Positions 26,467-35,005 of a stretch of 46,075 bases of DNA are shown piece by piece (within the stretch, counting starts at the first letter, position 1; each line of letters starts with the position of its first letter). Both the position numbers and the translations under genes were made by a program. Source of the stretch: an uncultured Alphaproteobacteria bacterium (GTDB taxonomy: Bacteria > Pseudomonadota > Alphaproteobacteria > RF32 > CAG-239); NCBI GenBank assembly GCA_934254915.1, contig CAKQMH010000011.1:1-46075 (forward strand). Direction: 5' to 3'. Under the pieces are notes generated by a model. The model was not told the origin of the DNA and searched no databases. It saw nothing but the letters and a program-made list of their open reading frames with translations.

Positions 26467-26927
26467 TCAAACTTACCGATTTGACGCAAGGCTTCTCCCA
26501 CGACCATAACCGCTGACACCGCAACATTAATTGAGCGAGCTTTCTCATTCATCGGAATAACAATTCGGGCATCAACCGTCTGATGAACTTCTTCCGGTAC
26601 GCCGGCAGATTCGCGCCCCATCAGAATTATATCATTGGGCTTAAATTCAAATTTGGTATAAGGCAATGTCGCATGCGTCGTCATCAACACCAAGCGCCCG
26701 TATTCCTGGGGATTCTCTGCTCGATAACGCAAAAAATCCTGCCAGGAATCATGCCGACGATAATCAACCATATCCAAATAATCCATTCCGGCACGGCGCA
26801 TGGCTTTGTCGTTAAAAATAAAGCCGCAGGGCTCAATAATATCTATCGGCAAATCCAAGCACGCACACAACCGCATAAGCGTACCGGTGTTTTGCGGAAT
26901 ATCGGGTTGAAATAAAGCCAAACGCAT
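26463..26927 (-). CDS. trmL: tRNA (cytidine/uridine-34-2'-O)-methyltransferase
   Basis: The 154-aa SPOUT enzyme methylates the wobble base of tRNA-Leu species. The start at 26927 (MRLALFQPDIPQNTGTLMR) has GAGGA eight nt upstream. Family motifs are present: QPDIPQNTGTLMRLCACL, FNDKAMRRAGMDYLD, ILMGRESAGVPEEVH and VIPMNEKARSINVAVS. Length is typical. Its stop overlaps by 4 nt the stop of the convergent Ulp1-like gene, leaving no intergenic terminator. Confidence 0.94.
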   Translation of the reverse strand: MRLALFQPDIPQNTGTLMRLCACLDLPIDIIEPCGFIFNDKAMRRAGMDYLDMVDYRRHDSWQDFLRYRAENPQEYGRLVLMTTHATLPYTKFEFKPNDIILMGRESAGVPEEVHQTVDARIVIPMNEKARSINVAVSAVMVVGEALRQIGKFD

Positions 26928-26975
26928 TTTTATTATCCTCATCAAGATTTAATTTTTTCCAAGCTTAGCGCAAAA

Positions 26976-27016
26976 AAACGAAAAAGCAAGCTTCGGCTGA
27001 CCGAAAACTTGCTTTT
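26976..27016 (-). terminator. Terminator between the 153-aa gene and trmL
   Basis: AAAAGCAAG (26982-26990) pairs with CTTGCTTTT (27008-27016), with an inner TCGG/CCGA pairing. On the minus strand it is followed by T-rich sequence and ends the transcript of the gene at 27024. Confidence 0.8.
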
Positions 27017-27023
27017 GTTTAGC

Positions 27024-27485
27024 TTAAAATTGTCCGCGGCGATAAAGCAACTCGCATTTATCCCGTAAAGTTTTACAATTTTCAAAGGTTGTAAAATACG
27101 GATTGTAATCAAAATATTTGTACAACACCGTCGCCAGTTTCATTTCATCAAGCCCATAATTAACATCGTGAACTCGCCCCTCGTAGGGAATTGAATCCAA
27201 CGTGTATTCGGGGTGTTTGGTAACCTCGCGTGCTTTTTGCAGAGCTTCGGCAAACATCTTGTCTTTATGAATACTTTCGGCAAACAGTGCATCTACAAAA
27301 TCCGAAACCTTAACTTTACCGTCAGAGTTGCGTAACCTTAGTTCCGGAAACAACTCGCGTAGTCTGCGCACAAAACGTTCACGTTTCCACGAATATACTT
27401 CCAGATTGAGATTCTGATTCCCTTCTAGCCCAGTAAAGTCAGTAAATGCTTTCCAAACAATTTTTTTAATTTCTTCTCTTTCCAT
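27024..27485 (-). CDS. Hypothetical cytosolic protein (153 aa)
   Basis: The product is soluble and charged, with helical N- and C-terminal parts. The first 60 residues (EREEIKKIVWKAF, then VKVSDFVDALFAE) faintly resemble an acyl-carrier fold but lack the DSL serine motif, so I do not claim it. The C-terminal part has aromatic residues (YKYFDYNPYFTTFENCKTL). No family is recognised. The start has no clear ribosome site. A good terminator follows. Confidence 0.6.
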   Translation of the reverse strand: MEREEIKKIVWKAFTDFTGLEGNQNLNLEVYSWKRERFVRRLRELFPELRLRNSDGKVKVSDFVDALFAESIHKDKMFAEALQKAREVTKHPEYTLDSIPYEGRVHDVNYGLDEMKLATVLYKYFDYNPYFTTFENCKTLRDKCELLYRRGQF

Positions 27486-27671
27486 ATAATAATTTTTTAA
27501 TGACTTATGCTGTTGTTAATTCTAGCACAAACTGTCTTGAGAGTCAACGCATTAACCCCTGATTTTAGGGATTGTCGCCGTTTAAAATCACTTATCTGAT
27601 TCTTTTTACTGGAAAAATTACTGATTATGGATTATAATTAAGCGTGTAAACCACAAAAGGAGGTATCCCTG

Positions 27672-27854
27672 ATGGAATATATACTTAAATCTACCATTGA
27701 AAACCTCAAAATCCAACATGCCCGTCTTGATTCCGAGATTAAAGAGGAAGAGGCTCATGTTTGGAAAAACTTAGTTCGTATTGAACAGCTCAAAAAAGAA
27801 AAACTGCGCAAGAAAGATGAGTTGCTGAGGTATTGCCTGCACTCGCGCATATGA
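27672..27854 (+). CDS. YdcH/DUF465-like small coiled-coil protein
   Basis: The 60-aa protein is almost entirely a helical coiled coil: LKIQHARLDSEIKEEEAH, then RIEQLKKEKLRKKDEL. Spacing of leucines and the LKKEKL-x-x-KDE ending match the DUF465 (YdcH) family, abundant in alphaproteobacteria and of unknown function. A strong AGGAGG lies before the ATG and a terminator follows, so it is its own transcript. Confidence 0.78.
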   Translation: MEYILKSTIENLKIQHARLDSEIKEEEAHVWKNLVRIEQLKKEKLRKKDELLRYCLHSRI

Positions 27855-27875
27855 TAACCGATTTTCCTTATTTTA

Positions 27876-27909
27876 AAAGCGGCTCTTTCTTTTGAGCCGC
27901 TTTGCTTTT
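27876..27909. terminator. Terminator between DUF465 gene and the degenerate EAL pair
   Basis: AAAGCGGCTC pairs perfectly with GAGCCGCTTT around an 8-nt loop. A/T-rich flanks on both sides suit use by both convergent transcripts. Confidence 0.82.
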
Positions 27910-29179
27910 ATTTGCGAATAGCAAAAATTGTCCGTTTGGGTTGTGCATTCAACATTCTTTGGATATAGCGCCCCTGATAAAGGTTAATTCCCAAATTATT
28001 ACCAACCTCAACTGCTTGCGAATCATCAATCCGGCACAAAATCATTTTTGCCCGTTCTGCTTTGTTAACGTAGTCCATAAAATGTTTGTCTTCGTTGACC
28101 ACATCCATAAAACTCGGATGCCAAATGATTTTCAACAAATCGCAATCCAAATGTACGCGATTAAGAAATTTAAGCTTGTCAACCGTAATACCATCTATGC
28201 AAATTTTATAACCGCGCGATTGCGCGAAGTTCTTTGCCAACATAAACGCTTTAATATCACTGAAAATATCAACCAGCTGCAGTTCCAAGATTACTGACGA
28301 GCGCATTGACGGGCTGATATTCTCATCAAATTCCAAAAACTCATCCGACAATATGGTTGAAACATTGATATTAATGCTGAAATTACCGGACAGTGACCCG
28401 TCGTCATGGCGGTTAATCGTTTCCAAAACCCGCTTGTCCAAGGTTTCGCTCAGTGATAAAAACAGCCATGGATTCGCTGTTAAATCCACATCCGGCAGCA
28501 ACATTTCGCGCAAATCGGGAATAGAAACATAAACTTCCTCAAACACGCGCTGCGGCGGGGCTTTGCCGATAACTGCACAAATTGACTGCCGACGAATAAA
28601 ACTTGAAAAATCGGCTACCGCTAAAATTTTCTGCAGTTTAGCCAGCATTTCCGGCGTTAATTCACGCCGCAGTTTTTTGGCACTGGTATTAAACACCGAT
28701 GATGAGCTAATACCCTTGGCATTTTTGGCAATATCCAACGCCTGTCCGGCTTTGGCAATCGTATCTTTAATTTTTTGTGCAAATTCTTCGCTCTCGCGTG
28801 CCAAATCAAAAATTTTAACCAGTCCGGCAGTTTCCAAATCATCAGCATTGCGTACTATCGGGTCATCATGAAACATAAAACGAACTTTAACCAGACAGGC
28901 TTTAACTTCGTCATTACATTTCTTTTTATAAAAGAATAAAACATCCTCATTCGGCAGAGAGAAACTTTCGCCTTCGGATTTTTTCACCACATTTTCAAAT
29001 GTTTCAATCAGCTCCTGCCGCTGTGTAACCTTCAAACTCTGTGCCTGCAACAGGTGAGTATTAAAATATAAGGCCTGATAATCATCAATTTGTGCCATAA
29101 TTTTTTTCATATAATCAAAAATTACCGTATCCGGCTGCACACTTGACGTATCATTTCCTCTGGCAAAAGATATTCCCAT
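27908..29179 (-). CDS. Degenerate GGDEF-EAL-derived protein, second of a tandem pair
   Basis: The 423-aa protein lacks membrane segments. Its N-terminal 90 residues correspond to a decayed GGDEF-like fold (SLPNEDVLFFY where the active loop would be). Residues about 205-423 follow the EAL fold but with altered catalytic positions: RVFEEVYVS where EAL is expected, SININVSTILS keeping the NxS Asn, ILELQLVDIF, CIDGITVDKL in place of DDFGTG, and LCRIDDSQAV in place of AEGVE. It ends QGRYIQRML, like the QGY segment. It is expected to be inactive as a phosphodiesterase and may bind c-di-GMP or a partner. Its ATG is 5 nt after the stop of its paralogue. Confidence 0.75.
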   Translation of the reverse strand: MGISFARGNDTSSVQPDTVIFDYMKKIMAQIDDYQALYFNTHLLQAQSLKVTQRQELIETFENVVKKSEGESFSLPNEDVLFFYKKKCNDEVKACLVKVRFMFHDDPIVRNADDLETAGLVKIFDLARESEEFAQKIKDTIAKAGQALDIAKNAKGISSSSVFNTSAKKLRRELTPEMLAKLQKILAVADFSSFIRRQSICAVIGKAPPQRVFEEVYVSIPDLREMLLPDVDLTANPWLFLSLSETLDKRVLETINRHDDGSLSGNFSININVSTILSDEFLEFDENISPSMRSSVILELQLVDIFSDIKAFMLAKNFAQSRGYKICIDGITVDKLKFLNRVHLDCDLLKIIWHPSFMDVVNEDKHFMDYVNKAERAKMILCRIDDSQAVEVGNNLGINLYQGRYIQRMLNAQPKRTIFAIRK

Positions 29180-29184
29180 CGTTT

Positions 29185-30468
29185 TTACCCCGGCATTTTT
29201 TCCAAATATTCTTTATGCGGACATTCATCGCGAAAAGCTCCGGCCAACAACCGGCGGCGTTTAAGACAATCTGCCGCTTTGCATACTTTACCATTTGGAC
29301 ATTGTGCTTTAATCAAGGCTACTTCCAATTGGTCGATATATGGTCCTTGAAAAGTATTTAGTCCGTATTTGACACCCCAGCGCACGGCCTTTTCATCAAC
29401 ACATTTGGCCAAAATAACATTTTCTCGTCCCAATTCTTCAAAAATCTTATGCAGCTCAGCATTGTCTAAATCAAATTCCATCATCGGATCCCAAAATACT
29501 TTAATCATATCGGGACTGAGTCTTTGAATATTAAGCATCTGCAGCATTTCGGGACTGGTGGCGTCAATCAGGATTTTATGCCCGCCGCGATGTAACAGTT
29601 CCCGTGCTTCAAAATACAATCCGAGATTATTAAATACATCCATCATCTGTACTTCGACCACGATTTTCTGCTCATCTTGCAAAAAGTTACGTGCAAAGTC
29701 TACAAATTCGCGTGAAAATACCGATGATAAATTCAGATTTAAACTGATTTGCCTCGGCCAATTTTTGATTTCTGCCGTTTTAAATGCCGAAATGGTTTTC
29801 TTGTCCAATGTTTGTGTCAGATATAAAAACAACCACCGATTAGCCACCAGATCAATGTTGGCATCAAACTCCTGACTCAAGTCCTTAACCGCCACAAAAA
29901 ATTCTTGAAACAACACTTCAAATTTAGTCGCACCGGCAATACGCATCACACTCTGGTGCTTAACTATTTCGGATACTTTAACATCATTGTCCAGATGATT
30001 AATTACTTCATCAATCTGTACTGCCGCCACCGGCTTTTTGCGTGGAGCTTGAATTTCTTCAGATTCCCCGTTTTCAATAATTTGCTCTATCGAATGATAA
30101 AACGGCACAAAATCAGCCGGAAATTCATATAGATGAGCAAATTCTCCGCTGTCATGTGCATACAAAATCGGATCAGCCGATAACCCCTGCCGCAATTTTT
30201 CCACGGCCAACCCCACGGTTTCAGGTGCAATATTTTTACCCAAAATCGCAAAATCTCCGTTTGATAAAATAAACATCAATCCGTTTGTCGCACCTACAAT
30301 CCCGTCAAACATCTTGGCAAAAATTTTCACGAATTCGGGATGGCGGTTTTTCGGTTTAAGTTTGGAAACATTGACATACAGCACCGCATAACCGTACGGA
30401 TTCTTAGCTATCCGATTCAGTGAATCAAGCAGATATTTTTCTGCAGTAAAACTAGCGGTTCTAACCAT
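29185..30468 (-). CDS. Degenerate GGDEF-EAL-derived protein, first of a tandem pair
   Basis: This 427-aa paralogue of the next gene shows a clearer ancestry. YAVLYVNVSKLKPKNRHPEF with FILSNGDFAIL (69-76) matches a GGDEF domain with the signature reduced to NGDF. From about 180 the EAL fold follows: FEVLFQEFF (E184-V-L for EAL), ISLNLNLSSVFS with the ligand Asn, IVVEVQMMDVF (E272), LIDATSPEML replacing DDFGTG and LAKCVDEKAV replacing AEGVE. Several metal ligands are therefore lost. A cytosolic c-di-GMP sensor or scaffold role is inference. It is divergent from the hydrogenase gene. Confidence 0.78.
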   Translation of the reverse strand: MVRTASFTAEKYLLDSLNRIAKNPYGYAVLYVNVSKLKPKNRHPEFVKIFAKMFDGIVGATNGLMFILSNGDFAILGKNIAPETVGLAVEKLRQGLSADPILYAHDSGEFAHLYEFPADFVPFYHSIEQIIENGESEEIQAPRKKPVAAVQIDEVINHLDNDVKVSEIVKHQSVMRIAGATKFEVLFQEFFVAVKDLSQEFDANIDLVANRWLFLYLTQTLDKKTISAFKTAEIKNWPRQISLNLNLSSVFSREFVDFARNFLQDEQKIVVEVQMMDVFNNLGLYFEARELLHRGGHKILIDATSPEMLQMLNIQRLSPDMIKVFWDPMMEFDLDNAELHKIFEELGRENVILAKCVDEKAVRWGVKYGLNTFQGPYIDQLEVALIKAQCPNGKVCKAADCLKRRRLLAGAFRDECPHKEYLEKMPG

Positions 30469-30586
30469 GGTTACTCAAGCCCAATCTTTACTGTTCAAGC
30501 CTTTAGCGGCATTTCCCTTTTTACTTACCTGTCAGTATAGCGTCTTTTTCCTAACTTTCGGTTAATGAAACAGGCTCTTTTTAGGG

Positions 30587-30614
30587 TTGCATTTTTTCGA
30601 CAGATGTTTATACT
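30587..30614 (+). promoter_or_regulatory. Probable sigma-70 promoter of the hydrogenase gene
   Basis: TTGCAT (30587-30592) and TATACT (30609-30614) are separated by 16 nt. Transcription from about 30620 would leave a leader of about 40 nt before ATG 30663 and supports that start over the TTG at 30627. Confidence 0.5.
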
Positions 30615-30662
30615 CAGCCTCAGTTTTTGACCACCACCCTTTTAACAGAAAGATTATTGCCT

Positions 30663-32123
30663 ATGCTAGTTTCAAAAAACAACGTGAGCACCATGCGCCA
30701 CAACATCTTAAAAGAAGTTGCCCGTAGCTATTTAAACGACCGTTTTGCCGACATTGACAATGTTCCTTCCTCCCTTATTCCCGAAGATGCCGCCCCTATC
30801 CGCGGCTCTATCGCTCGTGACCGCGAGATTGTTAAGGAACAGTGCTTAGCCGCTATGGGGATTTGCCCTGAAGAAAGTGATGCCGCTGCTCAAAGTTTGA
30901 GCGAATTTGCCCAAACGGCTTTGCAGCGCCAACAGCTTTGCGCTAACAAAATTTCGGTTATTCATAATGCCTGCGCCGCCTGCATGAAACCTCAGCATGT
31001 TGTCAGCAATATGTGCCGCGGCTGTGCTGCCCGTCCCTGTATGGTAAACTGCCCGAAAAAAGCCATCAGTTTTGTCGACGGCAAAGCCCATATTGACACA
31101 TCTTTGTGCATTAACTGCGGCATCTGTAAAGAATCATGCCCTTACAGCGCCATTATTAAAGCTCCTCTGCCTTGTGAAGATGCTTGTCCGGTCAGTGCTT
31201 TAAGCAAAGACAACGAAGGTAAAGAACATATTGACCACGAAAAATGTGTATCTTGCGGACAATGCTTAGGTTCTTGCCCGTTTGGCGCGATTGTTGAACG
31301 TTCACAAATGATTGATGTTCTTCGCAAGATTAAAGAAACCGAACAAAAGGTTGTTGCCATGGTTGCCCCCGCTGTTATGGGACAATTTGCCGGCACAATT
31401 AACAACTTGGTTGGCGCGCTCAAACAGCTCGGCTTTGATGATGTCATTGAAGTTGCCGTCGGAGCTGATGTCACCACTCAGCGTGAAGCTGCCGAATTTG
31501 TTGAACGCATGGAAGAGGGACAAAAATTTATGACCACTTCTTGCTGTCCGGCTTATTTCCGCGCCGCTCATATTCACATTCCCGAACTTGCGCCTTATGT
31601 TTCATCAACCAAAACTCCGATGTATTACACGGCCGAATTAGTCAAGCAGGACAATCCTGACTGCCTCACCGTTTTTGTCGGACCGTGTTTAGCCAAAAGA
31701 ATGGAAGCCGAAAGCGACCCCAACACTGATTATGTTATCACTTTTGAAGAACTCAGTGCTATTTTTGACGCTGCTGAAATTAAGGTTACGGAAGCTCCGG
31801 CTGAAGAATTGACCAAGATTTCACACGCCCAAGGCCGTATCTACCCGATTAGCGGCGGTGTTGCCGGTGCGGTTGCCAGCTTAGTCGGCGACAAAGTCGA
31901 ATTGCGTTTGGAGCGGGTTGACGGCTTGAATAAAGACAGTATGAAGCTTTTAAAACGTTATGCCACCAAAGGCGGGGAAAACAATATGATTGAAGTTATG
32001 ACCTGCGCCGGCGGATGTGTCGGTGGCCCCGGCTGTATTGCCATGGCTAAGAAAGCCGCTCGTGCGGTCGAAACTTATTCGCAGGCCGGTGAACAGCTGA
32101 CCGCTGACAGCAAAATCGGCTAA
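30663..32123 (+). CDS. Monomeric [FeFe] hydrogenase, group B type
   Basis: The 486-aa enzyme interconverts protons and H2. N-terminal ferredoxin-like Fe-S motifs include CRGCAARPCMVNCP, CINCGICKESCP and CVSCGQCLGSCP. The H-cluster domain has all three signatures: L1 TSCCPAYF (C294, C295), L2 GPCLAKRME (C342) and L3 MTCAGGCVGGPG (C448, C452). GPC-x-AK and GGCVGGPG, instead of MPC-x-KK and GGCxxGGG, point to group B. No HydE, HydF or HydG maturase is in the window, so they must lie elsewhere. ATG 30663 is chosen because the likely promoter is at 30587-30614. The ferredoxin at 11501 is a candidate partner. Confidence 0.92.
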   Translation: MLVSKNNVSTMRHNILKEVARSYLNDRFADIDNVPSSLIPEDAAPIRGSIARDREIVKEQCLAAMGICPEESDAAAQSLSEFAQTALQRQQLCANKISVIHNACAACMKPQHVVSNMCRGCAARPCMVNCPKKAISFVDGKAHIDTSLCINCGICKESCPYSAIIKAPLPCEDACPVSALSKDNEGKEHIDHEKCVSCGQCLGSCPFGAIVERSQMIDVLRKIKETEQKVVAMVAPAVMGQFAGTINNLVGALKQLGFDDVIEVAVGADVTTQREAAEFVERMEEGQKFMTTSCCPAYFRAAHIHIPELAPYVSSTKTPMYYTAELVKQDNPDCLTVFVGPCLAKRMEAESDPNTDYVITFEELSAIFDAAEIKVTEAPAEELTKISHAQGRIYPISGGVAGAVASLVGDKVELRLERVDGLNKDSMKLLKRYATKGGENNMIEVMTCAGGCVGGPGCIAMAKKAARAVETYSQAGEQLTADSKIG

Positions 32124-32139
32124 ACCGAATACTTAAGCC

Positions 32140-32172
32140 AAAGCCCTGATATTTTCATCAGGGCTTTTTTTA
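32140..32172. terminator. Terminator shared by the hydrogenase and recX genes
   Basis: AAAGCCCTGAT pairs perfectly with ATCAGGGCTTT followed by a T run. The recX stop (32170-32172) lies in its T tract. Confidence 0.88.
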
Positions 32173-32718
32173 TTCATCATCTTCAAACGTTAATACCCGC
32201 ACCACCGTATCATAATCAAAACCGGCACGTGATAATATCGCCATATCCTTAGAGCGCCGTTCCCGTCTGATTTCTTCACTGGGGCTGTAAGGGCCGATAT
32301 GTCTTTTGCGAGCCAGTTTCAATGCCGCATCAAACGGATCATAATTTTGTTGATCCATCAAATCGCTGATAATGTTCTCATCGATTCCTTTTTCACGCAG
32401 TTTGCCCTGAATATAACGGGGCGATTTTCCGGCTGCGACATAGTTTTTTATCTTTATTTCGCTGTAACGTCCGTCATTCAGATATCCGAAACGCTGAAAA
32501 TCAGCCAATATTTCCTCGATCCACTCAATTGCCTCATGCCGATCAAAATCCTTGTTTTGAAAAGCATAATCATTAACACGGCGTAGCAATACACTCCGCA
32601 GATTCGCCACTGACGATTCAAAGCGCTTTAGATAATAAAGCCCGATATTTTTTAGTCTTTGTTTGGTAATTTTACGTAAGGCTTTAACTTTTTTCTGACT
32701 TTTGCTTTCTTCATCCAC
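32170..32718 (-). CDS. recX: RecA regulatory protein RecX
   Basis: RecX binds RecA filaments and limits their activity. The 182-aa helical protein shows family blocks: ALRKITKQRLKNIGLYYLKR, FGYLNDGRYSEIKIKNYV, GKSPRYIQGKLREKGI and RAGFDYDTVVRVL. The start is GTG 32718 with GAGGA eight nt upstream; the nearby ATG is out of frame. recA is not in the window. It is divergent from hslO, and the 66-nt gap holds the hslO promoter. Confidence 0.88.
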   Translation of the reverse strand: MDEESKSQKKVKALRKITKQRLKNIGLYYLKRFESSVANLRSVLLRRVNDYAFQNKDFDRHEAIEWIEEILADFQRFGYLNDGRYSEIKIKNYVAAGKSPRYIQGKLREKGIDENIISDLMDQQNYDPFDAALKLARKRHIGPYSPSEEIRRERRSKDMAILSRAGFDYDTVVRVLTFEDDE

Positions 32719-32746
32719 TTGAAAAATCCTCTGACTTAGATTATAC
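32718..32746 (+). promoter_or_regulatory. Possible heat-shock-type promoter of hslO
   Basis: CTTG (32718-32721) is followed after 18 nt by ATTATAC (32740-32746), the same spacing as at htpG and ftsH but a weaker -10. It also reads as sigma-70 TTGAAA with TATACC at 17 nt. Assignment is uncertain. Confidence 0.4.
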
Positions 32747-32784
32747 CCTTTTATAAAATAACATTATACAAGGAATTTTCATCA

Positions 32785-33714
32785 ATGCCTACACCTAACC
32801 GACAAAATTTTGATAACTGTGTGTCTTTTTTTATTAACAACGGTGCTTATCAGGGACGCTTAATCCGTTTAAGCACTGTTCTGGATACGATTTTAGATAA
32901 ACATTGCTACCCCAAACCGGTTGCCGCCGTCGTTGCCGAAAGCACTGTTTTGGGTGCGATGCTGGCCTCAATGCTCAAATATGACGGACTTTTCACTCTC
33001 CAAACTCAAACCGACGGCGCAGTTTCCATGGTTGTAGTTGACGTTACTTCCGAAGGCCGGATTCGTGCCTGCGCCAAATTTGACGAACAGCATCTTGAAC
33101 ATAATCAGGAACTCCGCAAAACCAGCGGCGAAATTGAAGCTGCTCCGCACCTGATGGGCAAAGGACATCTGGCTTTTACGGTTGACCAAGGCCCGCAAAC
33201 CGATCTTTATCAGGGAATTGTTGAACTGCAAGGCAAAAATTTGACTGAATGTGCTTTACGTTATTTCAAACAATCCGAACAAATTGATACTGACCTTAAA
33301 TTGTTTTTACAAGCACCGCAGGGCGAAAATACTCATTGGCTTGCCGCCGGAATTATGCTGCAAAAAATGCCGCTCAAAGGCGGAAAATCGGAACTCAGCG
33401 AAGAAGAACAGGCTGAGGCTTGGAATGAAGCTAAAGTCTTTATGGAAAGCCTTAACGAAAATGAAATTTTCAATGCCGATTTAACTTCTGCTGATTTGCT
33501 GCACCGTCTGTTTCATGCCAATAATCTTAACCTCTCCAACCGTAAAGATTATGTCTTCGGCTGCCGTTGCAATCGGGACAAACTTCTGCACACTTTAAGC
33601 ACTTTTTCCGAAGACGACATCAACGCCATGTTGGAAAATAATCAAATTACCGCCACTTGCAATTTCTGCGGCGATAAATATGTTTTTGATAAAGGCGAGC
33701 TGCTCAAACAGTAG
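32785..33714 (+). CDS. hslO: Redox-regulated holdase chaperone Hsp33
   Basis: Hsp33 is activated by oxidation, when its zinc is released and disulfides form. The 309-aa protein has the usual N-terminal domain (FFINNGAYQGRLIRL, VVAESTVLGAMLASMLKYDG) and the zinc/redox switch C260-R-C262 and C292-NF-C295 near the C-terminus, all four cysteines intact. AAGGAA precedes the ATG. It is a single-gene transcript with its own terminator. Confidence 0.95.
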   Translation: MPTPNRQNFDNCVSFFINNGAYQGRLIRLSTVLDTILDKHCYPKPVAAVVAESTVLGAMLASMLKYDGLFTLQTQTDGAVSMVVVDVTSEGRIRACAKFDEQHLEHNQELRKTSGEIEAAPHLMGKGHLAFTVDQGPQTDLYQGIVELQGKNLTECALRYFKQSEQIDTDLKLFLQAPQGENTHWLAAGIMLQKMPLKGGKSELSEEEQAEAWNEAKVFMESLNENEIFNADLTSADLLHRLFHANNLNLSNRKDYVFGCRCNRDKLLHTLSTFSEDDINAMLENNQITATCNFCGDKYVFDKGELLKQ

Positions 33715-33749
33715 TTTAACCAGTTTTTAAATAATATCTAATATCTTGT

Positions 33750-33776
33750 AAGAAGCTCCGTTGTGGGGCTTCTTTG
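33750..33776 (+). terminator. Terminator after hslO
   Basis: AAGAAGCTCC pairs with GGGGCTTCTT (one G-U pair) and is followed by T-rich sequence. Confidence 0.7.
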
Positions 33777-33801
33777 GTTTGTAATTTACGGGATGACGCC
33801 C

Positions 33802-34422
33802 ATGAACATTTTTAAAAAGATTTTACCGGTTTTGATTTTAACTCTTATCAGCAGCGGCTGCGCCACCTTGTTTCCGCAAGATGACGATGAATTGCAACGC
33901 TACTCCGAACCGCGTTACAACACTCAAGAACCCATTCAGCTGAAAGTCAGCAAGATTGAAGTTATCTCCGAATTTACCCCGACCTTCACCCGCCCCAATG
34001 TAGAACACCTTTTCCCGGTTTCAATTGAAAAAACCGCTAAATTGTGGGCACAGGATCGTCTCAAAGCCGCCGATTTTTCCAGCGAAAAAGTCGCTGAAGT
34101 TATCATCAAGGATGCCAGTGTAACCGAGGAAATGGAAAAAAGCGAACAGCTGTTCAATAAAGACAGAGTTAAATATAAAGCGTCATTAATCGTGGTTATC
34201 AAGATTTCCGATCCGCGCAGCTTATCTCGTGCCGAAACCGAAGTTCAGGCTTGGCGTGAGCTGATTATTCCGGCCGACACCGACATTGCCGAAAAAGAAA
34301 AATATTGGAATGGTATGGTCAGCAAACTGTTTGAAGAATTTAACGCTAAAATGACTTCTAATATTTACCAATATCTGAATATGTATGTAATCGGACAGGA
34401 ACTTATTCCGACTTATTACTAA
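33802..34422 (+). CDS. Putative lipoprotein of unknown function
   Basis: With the start at 33802 (MNIFKKILPVLILTLISSGC) the 206-aa protein has a short lipoprotein signal ending at a cysteine (SSGCATLFPQ); the lipobox is not perfect. An ATG at 33793 is also possible. The mature part is soluble with an alternating strand/helix pattern (LKVSKIEVISEF, YKASLIVVIKISD) and a conserved-looking C-terminus (YLNMYVIGQELIPTYY). I recognise no family by name. It is convergent with apaG. A periplasmic or outer-membrane location is likely. Confidence 0.7.
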   Translation: MNIFKKILPVLILTLISSGCATLFPQDDDELQRYSEPRYNTQEPIQLKVSKIEVISEFTPTFTRPNVEHLFPVSIEKTAKLWAQDRLKAADFSSEKVAEVIIKDASVTEEMEKSEQLFNKDRVKYKASLIVVIKISDPRSLSRAETEVQAWRELIIPADTDIAEKEKYWNGMVSKLFEEFNAKMTSNIYQYLNMYVIGQELIPTYY

Positions 34423-34434
34423 ACATCGATTCGT

Positions 34435-34842
34435 TTAGTTCAAAGTCCGTAAAGAATTACTTTTGGCGGAAAGGTTGAATGTCGGAATTTTGATTGTCTG
34501 CGCCCGACCTTCCGCTAAAATTTTGCAACTGCCGTAAAAAACCGCATTTGCCGACTTCAGCGGCGCTTCGGAAGTAAATTCAAAATATTCTCCCGGCTCA
34601 AGCTCCGGTAATTCGCCTTTAAAACCGGCGGTCGTATCCGAATATCGGTTGCCGCGGTCATCTGTAATATTCCAGTCCTTGCCAACCAATTGAATCTTGT
34701 GGTTGGAATTATTTTCAATGCAGAGATAATACCCCCACCGAAACATCTCTTGGCGAGAGCATGCTTCTTCCATCAAAACCGGACATGCTGAAACTACAAT
34801 CCCGTTTGTCTGACTGGTCAAAATATCTTCACTGCTGATCAT
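34435..34842 (-). CDS. apaG: ApaG domain protein (DUF525)
   Basis: The 135-aa beta-sandwich protein matches ApaG: WGYYLCIENNSNHKIQLVGK then DWNITDDRGN, GELPELEPGEYFEFTSEAPL, FYGSCKI and a final PTFNLSA. Typical members are about 125 aa. ApaG is associated with Co2+ resistance and Ap4A metabolism in enterobacteria, but its biochemical role is unclear. It lies downstream of carD on the same strand, separated by the carD terminator. Confidence 0.88.
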   Translation of the reverse strand: MISSEDILTSQTNGIVVSACPVLMEEACSRQEMFRWGYYLCIENNSNHKIQLVGKDWNITDDRGNRYSDTTAGFKGELPELEPGEYFEFTSEAPLKSANAVFYGSCKILAEGRAQTIKIPTFNLSAKSNSLRTLN

Positions 34843-34953
34843 CGGCTTTACCTTTTGTTAACCTTTCGTTAACTTAAGCAATAAATAAGCCGGATAAGAT
34901 TCGCAAGAACTGAGTCATTTATCCCCAATTTTATACCCAGTTATTTTCAGGCA

Positions 34954-34983
34954 TAAAAAAACGGAAGGCCGCAACCTTCCGTT
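34954..34983 (-). terminator. Terminator after carD
   Basis: On the minus strand ACGGAAGG pairs with CCTTCCGT around a 6-nt loop and is followed by a T run. Confidence 0.88.
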
Positions 34984-35005
34984 CAAAACTTTGGACAATG
35001 TAATT

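Noticed and set aside
27024..27485. Acyl carrier protein-like function for the 153-aa protein
   Set aside because: The N-terminal helix pattern is suggestive, but the phosphopantetheine serine motif is missing.
30627..30662. Upstream TTG start for the hydrogenase
   Set aside because: It would lie only a few bases from the predicted transcription start and adds a non-family leader.
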